This document shows positions 7,081-11,720 of a stretch of DNA of 11,720 nucleotides, piece by piece. Each line of letters opens with the position of its first letter. Within the stretch, counting starts at the first letter, position 1. This DNA comes from Actinomycetota bacterium. GTDB lineage: Bacteria; Actinomycetota; Thermoleophilia; Gaiellales; Gaiellaceae. A program made the translations under genes and the position numbers. Where the stretch lies: the NCBI GenBank assembly GCA_019234175.1, contig JAFALP010000006.1, positions 1 through 11,720 of the forward strand. The letters run 5' to 3'. The notes beneath the pieces are model-generated. The model did not search any database. It saw only the letters and a program-made list of their open reading frames with translations, and was not told the DNA's origin.

Positions 7081-8251
7081 CGTTCTCCCAGAGGACGGCC
7101 GCGCCCATGCCCATGCCGATGCAGAGCGCGGTCAGCCCGTAGCGGCCGCTCCGCTCGCGCAGCCCGTACGCGAGCTGGGCGACGAGGCGGACGCCGGTGG
7201 CGGCGAGCGGATGGCCGCACGCGATCGCGCCGCCGTACGGATTGAGCCGCGGATCGTCGGGCGAGACGCCGAGCTCGTCGCACCACGTCAACACCTGCAC
7301 CGCGAACGGCTCGTTCAGCTCGAAGAGGTCGACGTCGTCGAGGGCGATGCCCGCCTGCTCGAGGACGCGCCGCGTCGCCGGCACGGGCCCGATGCCCATC
7401 AGGTGCGGCTCGACGCCCGTGTACGCGTAGCCGACGAGGCGGAGCTTCGGCTCGAGGCCGAGCCGCTCGACCGCGGCGTCGGAGGCGAGCAGCGCGGCGG
7501 TGGCGCCGTCGGTCAGTCCGGCGGAGTTCCCGGCGGTGACGCGGCCGCCCGCGCGGAATGCAGGCTTGAGCCCGGCGAGCCCGTCCAGGCTCGTCTCGGG
7601 GCGCAGGAACTCGTCGCGGTCAGCGAGCTTCCATCCGGCATCGGTGAAGACCGACATCGGCACGACCGTCTCGCGCATGACGCCGTTCTCCCATGCCGCG
7701 GCCGCCTTGCGCTGCGACGCGAGCGCGAACGCATCCGCGCGCTCGCGCGTGATGGCGGGGAACGTGTCGTGCAGGTTCTCGGCCGTCCTCCCCATCACCG
7801 CCGCGGACTCGTCGATGAGGCGCTCGGAGACGAAGCGCGGGTTGAAGTCGACGTCCGCGCCCATCGGGTGATGGCCCATGTGCTCGACGCCGCCGGCGAG
7901 CGCGACGTCCGCGGCCCCGAGCGCGATCTCGCCCGCAGCCGCGGTCACCGCCGTGAGCGCGCCCGCGCACATCCGGTCGACGGCGAAGCCGGGAACCGTC
8001 TCCGGGATGCCGGCGAGGAGCGCGACGTCGCGGCCCAGCGTCAGCCCTTGGTCGCCGACCTGCGCGGTCGCGGCCATGACGACGTCGCCGATCGCCTCCG
8101 GCGGCACGGACGGGTTGCGGCGAAGCAGCTCGCGCACGGCCTTCACGGCCATGTCGTCGGCGCGCGTCCGCCAGAACTGGCCCTTCGGCCCGGCCTTCCC
8201 GAACGGCGTCCGGACGCCGTCGACGAAGTAGACCTCGTGCGCCTCCCGCAT
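7073..8251 (-). CDS. fadA: Acetyl-CoA acyltransferase / thiolase (FadA-like)
   Basis: Thiolase giving thiolytic cleavage of 3-ketoacyl-CoA, the last step of each beta-oxidation cycle. From the ATG at 8251 it has 392 residues, the normal thiolase length. The acyl-accepting cysteine is Cys95 in VDRMCAGAL. The other active-site blocks are NEPFAVQ (313-319), His347 in GGAIACGHPLAATG and Cys377 in ALCIGMGMG. The N-terminus EVYFVDGVRTPFGK is typical. An in-frame ATG at 8290 would add 13 residues. I reject it because it would place the palindrome inside coding sequence and leave no room for the divergent promoter. Thiolase, fadB and the 189-residue gene form one operon; the fadB start lies inside the 3' end of this gene. 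Repression through the adjacent palindrome is likely. A biosynthetic acetoacetyl-CoA thiolase is the alternative, made unlikely by the fadB neighbour. Confidence 0.93.
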   Translation of the reverse strand: MREAHEVYFVDGVRTPFGKAGPKGQFWRTRADDMAVKAVRELLRRNPSVPPEAIGDVVMAATAQVGDQGLTLGRDVALLAGIPETVPGFAVDRMCAGALTAVTAAAGEIALGAADVALAGGVEHMGHHPMGADVDFNPRFVSERLIDESAAVMGRTAENLHDTFPAITRERADAFALASQRKAAAAWENGVMRETVVPMSVFTDAGWKLADRDEFLRPETSLDGLAGLKPAFRAGGRVTAGNSAGLTDGATAALLASDAAVERLGLEPKLRLVGYAYTGVEPHLMGIGPVPATRRVLEQAGIALDDVDLFELNEPFAVQVLTWCDELGVSPDDPRLNPYGGAIACGHPLAATGVRLVAQLAYGLRERSGRYGLTALCIGMGMGAAVLWENVG

Positions 8252-8264
8252 GACTGACCAGTCA
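8251..8264. promoter_or_regulatory. TetR-type operator palindrome between thiolase and the 210-residue gene
   Basis: TGACTGACCAGTCA consists of perfect 6-bp arms, TGACTG and CAGTCA, around a 2-bp centre. It touches the thiolase ATG and overlaps the predicted -35 box of the divergent gene, so a bound repressor could block both directions. Palindromes of this size next to beta-oxidation genes are typical sites for TetR-family regulators of fatty-acid degradation. No regulator gene is in the window. The repeat is seen directly; the regulator class is inferred. Confidence 0.6.
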
Positions 8265-8282
8265 ATCACACGTTCGTAGACT
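8254..8282 (+). promoter_or_regulatory. Promoter of the 210-residue gene, predicted leaderless
   Basis: CTGACC (8254-8259) and TAGACT (8277-8282) are separated by 17 bases. Placing the last base of the -10 box at -7 puts the transcript start at 8289, exactly the A of the ATG. There is no Shine-Dalgarno sequence, which agrees with a leaderless mRNA. The match to consensus is moderate. Confidence 0.45.
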
Positions 8283-8288
8283 CCCGGC

Positions 8289-8921
8289 ATGGACTGGCTC
8301 GAGCAGGCGGCGGCCGCGACCGCGCGCTACGAGGGCGGCGCCGGGCGGGGGCTGGACCAGCGCCAGCTGACACAGCTTGCGAACGCGGCGTGGGCGGCCG
8401 GGCTCTGCTTCCTCATGGCCGGGCGCGACTCCGAGGCGCGGAAGTGGCTTCGGCAGGCGGCGCGGCGCTACCGCGAGAGCTGGGACGCAGGCGCGCCGCC
8501 GGAGTCGTGGGGCCGGCCGATCGCGGCGATGAAGGCGCTGCTCGTCGCCGGCGACGACGCGTCCGAGGCCGCGCAATGGGCGCTCGACGCCGGCGCCGCG
8601 CGGGCGGAGTCGCCGATCGGCCGCTACGCCGCCGCGCTCGCGTATCTCGTGCTCGGGGACGACATGCAGGCGCGGGTGCTCGCGGACACGATCGTCGAGC
8701 GGGACGACTTTCCGCACGACGTCGCGGACGCCGTCCTCATGATCGCCGGCGACGATCCCACCGACTACGCGATGGCGGTGGAGAGCATCCTCGACTCGTT
8801 CGAGCGGCGCAGCGAGTTCCTCGAGGACGTCCGCGTCGCCGACACGGTGCTCGCGCTGCAGGCGCTCGCCGCGCAGCGCGGCATCGCCGACGACCTGCCG
8901 GAGTCCGAGCTCCTACCGTAG
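8289..8921 (+). CDS. Unrecognised all-helical, TPR-like protein
   Basis: A 210-residue protein of unknown function. It appears fully alpha-helical and soluble, with TPR-like helix pairs: AAWAAGLCFLMAGRDSEARK (33-52) followed by KWLRQAARRYRESW, then PIAAMKALLVAGDD (77-90), then YAAALAYLVLGDDMQARVLA (113-132). Tryptophans 65, 74 and 97 and the segment EDVRVADTVLALQALA (179-194) look like conserved family features. There is no helix-turn-helix, Walker motif, signal peptide or catalytic signature. It is the only plus-strand gene between 2129 and the window end. It is divergent from the thiolase across a shared palindrome and convergent with pgl, overlapping it by 9 bases. The ATG at 8289 matches a predicted leaderless promoter. 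Shared control with beta-oxidation is inferred from layout. It could be a protein-interaction adaptor; no specific role can be claimed. Confidence 0.82.
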   Translation: MDWLEQAAAATARYEGGAGRGLDQRQLTQLANAAWAAGLCFLMAGRDSEARKWLRQAARRYRESWDAGAPPESWGRPIAAMKALLVAGDDASEAAQWALDAGAARAESPIGRYAAALAYLVLGDDMQARVLADTIVERDDFPHDVADAVLMIAGDDPTDYAMAVESILDSFERRSEFLEDVRVADTVLALQALAAQRGIADDLPESELLP

Positions 8922-9590
8922 AAGCCGCGCGGCGCCCGGGTCGAGCACGGCGGTGGTCGTGCCGGCGACGGCGCGGACGAGGCTGCCGGGCGTCGATCGC
9001 GTCGGCTCGCCGGCGAACGCGCGTGCGCACGCATCGGCCTTGTCGTCGCCGGCGACGAGGAAGACGATCGCACGCGCGGCGCGCAGCATCGGCAGCGTCA
9101 GCGTGATGCGATCGACGAACGGCTCGAGGTGCGCCTCGGCGCCGACGACGCGGCGCTCGGTCTCGTCCAACGTCGGCTGGTCGGGATAGAGCGAGGCGAT
9201 GTGCCCGTCCGATCCGAGCCCGAGCAGCAGGAAGTCGAAACGGGCGAGCTCGCCGAGCTCGCGGTCGTAGTCCTCGGCGCCGGCCTCGCGCCCGAGCTCG
9301 CCGCGCATGCGGTGCACCGCGGACGGCTGCTCGGCGAGGTTGTCGAGCAGCGTGCGCTTCGCCATGCCGTAGTTCGACCGGTCGTCGTCGGGCGGCACGC
9401 ACCGCTCGTCTCCCCACCACACCTCGACGCGGCTCCAGTCGGGCGCCCGCGCAGCGGCCAGCTCGTACGCGACTGCCGAGGTCGAGCCGCCCGTCAGGAC
9501 GACGTGGCCGCCGGCGCGCGCCGCGTCGGCGAGCATGTCGGCCACCGCAGCGCCCGGGTCGTCCACGACGACGACGTCGATCTCACTCAT
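8913..9590 (-). CDS. pgl: 6-phosphogluconolactonase
   Basis: Cytosolic enzyme hydrolysing 6-phosphoglucono-1,5-lactone to 6-phosphogluconate, the second step of the oxidative pentose phosphate pathway, which supplies NADPH. The 225-residue chain is slightly short for the family (about 230-250). Family blocks are LTGGSTS (32-38), VWWGDERCVPPDDDRSNYGMA (57-77, with the E-R-x-V-P and S-N-Y elements), LLGLGSDGHIASLYP (122-136, with Asp128 and His130 of the D-G-H motif), LVAGDDKADA (178-187) and PGSLVRA (201-207). The ATG overlaps the proC stop (ATGAGTGA), with a weak GGCGAG upstream, so coupling to proC is likely. It is last in its operon and its stop overlaps the convergent 210-residue gene by 9 bases. 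No zwf or gnd is nearby, so it is separated from the usual pathway cluster. Confidence 0.94.
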   Translation of the reverse strand: MSEIDVVVVDDPGAAVADMLADAARAGGHVVLTGGSTSAVAYELAAARAPDWSRVEVWWGDERCVPPDDDRSNYGMAKRTLLDNLAEQPSAVHRMRGELGREAGAEDYDRELGELARFDFLLLGLGSDGHIASLYPDQPTLDETERRVVGAEAHLEPFVDRITLTLPMLRAARAIVFLVAGDDKADACARAFAGEPTRSTPGSLVRAVAGTTTAVLDPGAARLLR

Positions 9591-10380
9591 GCGCGCTCGC
9601 CAGCTCGCCGGCGCGTGTCATGGCCGCCTGCACCGCGTTGAGCAGCGCCGCGCGGACGCCGGCCTGTTCCAGCTCGCGGATGGCGGCGATGGTGGTGCCG
9701 CCCGGCGACGTGACCGACTCGCGCAGCTCGACGGGATGCATGCCGAGGTCGCGCAGCTGCTTCGCGGTGCCGAGCATCGTCTGCACGACGAGGGTGGTCG
9801 AGATCTCGCGCGAGATCCCGAGGAGGATTCCGGCCTCGATCATCGCCTCGGCGAGGAGCGCGAAGTACGCCGGGCCCGATCCGGAGAGCGCGGTCACCGC
9901 GTCCATCGCCGACTCCGGCACGCGGACGACGCGGCCGAGATGCGCGAGCGCGTTCTCCGCGAGCGCGAGGTTCGCCTCGCGCGCGTGCGCACCTGCGCAG
10001 ATCCCCGCCATCCCTTCGTGCACGGTGGAGGGTGCGTTCGGCATCGCGCGCACGACAGGAACGCCCGCCGCGACGCGAGCCTCGATCTGCGAGGTCGGGA
10101 TGGCCGCGGCGACGGAGAGGACCGTCTGCTCGGCGGTGAGCGCCGGGCTCACCTCGTCGAGAAGCGCATCGATGTCCTGCGGCTTCACCGCCACGACGAC
10201 GAGCTCGGCGCCGGAGACCGCGGCGGCGTTGTCGGTGCCCGCCGCAACACCGTGGCGCGCGCGCAGCTCCGCGGCGCGGTCCTCGGTCCGCGTGGTGACG
10301 ACGATGTCCGTCCAGCCTGCGCCGAGCAGCCCGACGAGCAGCGCTTCGCCGATGCGACCACAACCGAGGATGGCGATCAT
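9583..10380 (-). CDS. proC: Pyrroline-5-carboxylate reductase
   Basis: Catalyses the last step of proline synthesis, NAD(P)H-dependent reduction of 1-pyrroline-5-carboxylate to proline. The 265-residue chain has normal family length. The N-terminal Rossmann domain opens with MIAILGCGRIGEALLVGL (G-x-G-x-x-G at 6-11). It continues with VVVAVKPQDI (61-70), SVAAAIP (89-95) and RAMPNAPSTVHEGM (111-124). The dimerisation domain carries the family signature from TALSGSGPAYFALLAEAMIEAG (163-184) to ESVTSPGGTTIAAIRELE (221-238). The ATG lies 11 bases after the glycosylase stop without a Shine-Dalgarno sequence. The stop overlaps the pgl start by 8 bases, so proC and pgl are almost certainly one transcript. 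The open frame continues upstream of the ATG, but that part is out-of-frame glycosylase sequence. Confidence 0.96.
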   Translation of the reverse strand: MIAILGCGRIGEALLVGLLGAGWTDIVVTTRTEDRAAELRARHGVAAGTDNAAAVSGAELVVVAVKPQDIDALLDEVSPALTAEQTVLSVAAAIPTSQIEARVAAGVPVVRAMPNAPSTVHEGMAGICAGAHAREANLALAENALAHLGRVVRVPESAMDAVTALSGSGPAYFALLAEAMIEAGILLGISREISTTLVVQTMLGTAKQLRDLGMHPVELRESVTSPGGTTIAAIRELEQAGVRAALLNAVQAAMTRAGELASAHE

Positions 10381-10391
10381 GGCCGCTGAGT

Positions 10392-11252
10392 CTATGCAGC
10401 GGCCGCGGCGTCGAACGAGAGCAGGCCGCGTGCGAAGCCCGTGAGCATGTACACGCTCGCGATACCGGCGAACTCGCCGTACGGCTCGAGCAGCTCGGCC
10501 GTCTCCCAGCCCTCGACCGGACGCCCGCGCATCGCGCGCAGGAGCTTGATGAGGCCGAGGTCGCCGACGAGCCCGTGATCCCAGCGGCCCAGGCCTTCGA
10601 GGCAGACGACGCCGACCGACCAGGGGCCCAGACCGCGCTCGCGCTCGAGCCGCCGGATGACCGCGTCCGTCGGATGGTCGCGCAGCCGCTCGAGGTCGAG
10701 CGAGCGACAGAGGCGGACGAGCGAGGCGCCGCGGCGCGCGTGCAGGCCGAGCTGCCGCAGCTGCGCCGGCGAGAGCGCGCCGAGCTCCGCCGCCGTCGGT
10801 GCCACGTGCAGGCGCTCCGTGCCGGGAGCGCAGAGCGTGCGGATGATCGTCTGCTCGAGCCGCCGCGCGCGCTTCGCCTCGATCAGCTGTCCGCAGAATG
10901 CGCGGAGCAGCGACTGCGCCACCGTCGCCACGCGCACGGGACGCAGCCCGCGCAGCTCCCGTGACGCGCGGCCGAGGAATGCGTCGCCGCGCACGCGCTC
11001 GAGGAACGGCGAGTGGTCGTCGTCGAGGGCGAGCAGCCAGCGGAGCCGCTCGGCTCCCTCGACGGAGTCGGCGGTGACCGTAACCGCACCCGACGGCGCC
11101 TGCCTCGCGCGTGCGATCTCGATGCGGCCGTCGACGGACAGCAACTGCGTGACGATGCCGTCGCGGACGGTACGCGTCGCGTCGCTCGCGAAACGCGCCG
11201 AGAGGGCGAGCGAGTACGGCCCCTTCGGTGTGACCGCGAGCTCGACGCTCAC
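10392..11252 (-). CDS. AlkA-like HhH-GPD DNA glycosylase (3-methyladenine type)
   Basis: Base-excision repair glycosylase of the helix-hairpin-helix superfamily, 286 residues, related to AlkA/3-methyladenine DNA glycosylase II, which removes alkylated purines. Residues 1-105 form an N-terminal domain resembling the AlkA beta-rich domain. The glycosylase core starts about 106 (VRVATVAQSLLRAFCGQLI). The HhH hairpin is GLGPWSVG (207-214), followed by LEGLGRWDHGLVGDLGL, where Asp231 is placed as the catalytic aspartate (AlkA Asp238). The four-cysteine iron-sulfur cluster of the Nth/MutY branch is absent, which favours the AlkA type. The GTG start is chosen because it shares a GTGA overlap with the upstream stop and begins the domain cleanly. 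A longer in-frame start at 11393 would read out-of-frame sequence of the upstream gene. proC follows after 11 bases. The substrate spectrum cannot be told from sequence. Confidence 0.88.
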   Translation of the reverse strand: MSVELAVTPKGPYSLALSARFASDATRTVRDGIVTQLLSVDGRIEIARARQAPSGAVTVTADSVEGAERLRWLLALDDDHSPFLERVRGDAFLGRASRELRGLRPVRVATVAQSLLRAFCGQLIEAKRARRLEQTIIRTLCAPGTERLHVAPTAAELGALSPAQLRQLGLHARRGASLVRLCRSLDLERLRDHPTDAVIRRLERERGLGPWSVGVVCLEGLGRWDHGLVGDLGLIKLLRAMRGRPVEGWETAELLEPYGEFAGIASVYMLTGFARGLLSFDAAAAA

Positions 11253-11720
11253 CGCTCGGCGCGCGCGTGCTGCGGAGCAGCGCGCATGCCCAGCTCGGCG
11301 GCGCGGTCGAGCACGTCGAGCGCCTCCGACTCCCTGCCCGCCTGCCGGAGCATCTGACCCCAGGCCCGGCACGCGTTGGCGGCGGGACGCCACCAGCCCG
11401 CGGCCTCGAGCCGTGCGACGGCGTCGGCATACGTCGTGCTCGCCTCGTCCACGTCGCCGCGCAGCGCGAGACCGGCGGCCAGGGCCGCGAGCGCCTCGCC
11501 CTTGTCCGCGTCGTTCGTGTCGACTGCGATCGCCTCGCGCGCGAGCGCGATCGCACCCTCGGCGTCGCCCGAGAGCGCCGCGATGCGCGAGCGCTGCACC
11601 TTGATCTCCAGCGCGTCGTGCGATCCCGGCGTGGGGCCGAGCAGATGCTCCGCCCGGTCGAGATGCTCCGACGCGATCGCGGGCCGGCCGCGCTCGAGGC
11701 AGATCGCGGCGGCGAGGACG
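11249..11720 (-). CDS. C-terminal part of a TPR-repeat protein, cut by window end
   Basis: The open frame runs without interruption to the window edge, so only about the last 156 residues of a larger protein are present. The chain is a run of helix pairs typical of tetratricopeptide repeats: AAAICLERGRPAIASEHLDR, then ALEIKVQRSRIAALSGDAEG, then ALAALAAGLALRGDVDEAST, then ACRAWGQMLRQAGRESEALD. The last repeat has the small-residue and tyrosine-like spacing of a TPR. GTG 11599 is internal to a repeat and is not a convincing start. Such repeats often end actinobacterial XRE-type regulators or signalling proteins; the missing N-terminus would decide. The TGA overlaps the glycosylase GTG (GTGA), so it is the upstream member of the glycosylase-proC-pgl operon. 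Confidence 0.75.
   Translation of the reverse strand, partial: VLAAAICLERGRPAIASEHLDRAEHLLGPTPGSHDALEIKVQRSRIAALSGDAEGAIALAREAIAVDTNDADKGEALAALAAGLALRGDVDEASTTYADAVARLEAAGWWRPAANACRAWGQMLRQAGRESEALDVLDRAAELGMRAAPQHARAER

Noticed and set aside
5083-8257. Two long plus-strand open frames antisense to fadB and thiolase
   Set aside because: They mirror the codon bias of the minus-strand genes and have no domain signals.
8252-8290. Thirteen-residue N-terminal extension of the thiolase
   Set aside because: The shorter form matches normal thiolase length and leaves the palindrome and divergent promoter outside coding sequence.
8924-8933. GCCGCGCGGC as a terminator between the 210-residue gene and pgl
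   Set aside because: A 10-bp palindrome without a loop or T-run, inside the pgl coding sequence; it is common by chance at this GC content.
1-11720. tRNA, rRNA, CRISPR, insertion sequence, toxin-antitoxin or phage genes
   Set aside because: No such gene, direct-repeat array, transposase or terminal inverted repeat was seen, and coding density leaves only the 113-bp gap at 4611-4723 and the 37-bp gap at 8252-8288 as notable intergenic space.

Overview
The window is a gene-dense piece of bacterial chromosome with about 70% GC and no visible mobile element, RNA gene or CRISPR array. The gene families suggest an actinobacterium: a heme A synthase with an E-F-x-N-R motif, a PAC2-family protein like mycobacterial Rv2125, a DUF2568 membrane protein, and a compact FadA/FadB pair. 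The style fits a Thermoleophilia-like lineage, but that class placement is inference. Starts include ATG, GTG and TTG. Most genes within a strand run touch or overlap by 1-8 bases, and clear Shine-Dalgarno sites are rare, so translational coupling appears to be the rule.

Region 1 (1-2129, plus strand): the 3' part of a heme A synthase gene, a PAC2-family gene and a small DUF2568 membrane-protein gene lie in a tight co-directional run. Region 2 (1986-4723, minus strand): a large SF2 DEAH-box helicase with an acidic insert and a basic tail converges on region 1. Its last 47 codons overlap the DUF2568 gene by 144 bp. It has its own promoter-like site, and an inverted repeat places its start codon in a hairpin loop. 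Region 3 (4724-8251, minus strand): a beta-oxidation operon contains thiolase (fadA-like), a fused enoyl-CoA hydratase/3-hydroxyacyl-CoA dehydrogenase (fadB-like, TTG start), and an unrecognised 189-residue protein built of two similar halves.

Region 4 (8252-8921): a 37-bp divergent gap holds a palindrome with 6-bp arms, typical of TetR-type operators. It touches the thiolase start and overlaps the -35 box of a probable leaderless promoter for an unrecognised 210-residue helical, TPR-like protein. Region 5 (8913-11720, minus strand): a run in transcription order of a TPR-like protein (cut by the window end), an AlkA-like DNA glycosylase, pyrroline-5-carboxylate reductase (proC) and 6-phosphogluconolactonase (pgl).

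The core enzymes are ordinary housekeeping genes. No complete novel system is evident. The points most worth a second look are the palindrome-controlled divergent locus with its unknown 210-residue protein, the duplicated-domain protein that ends the beta-oxidation operon, and the hairpin on the helicase start codon.
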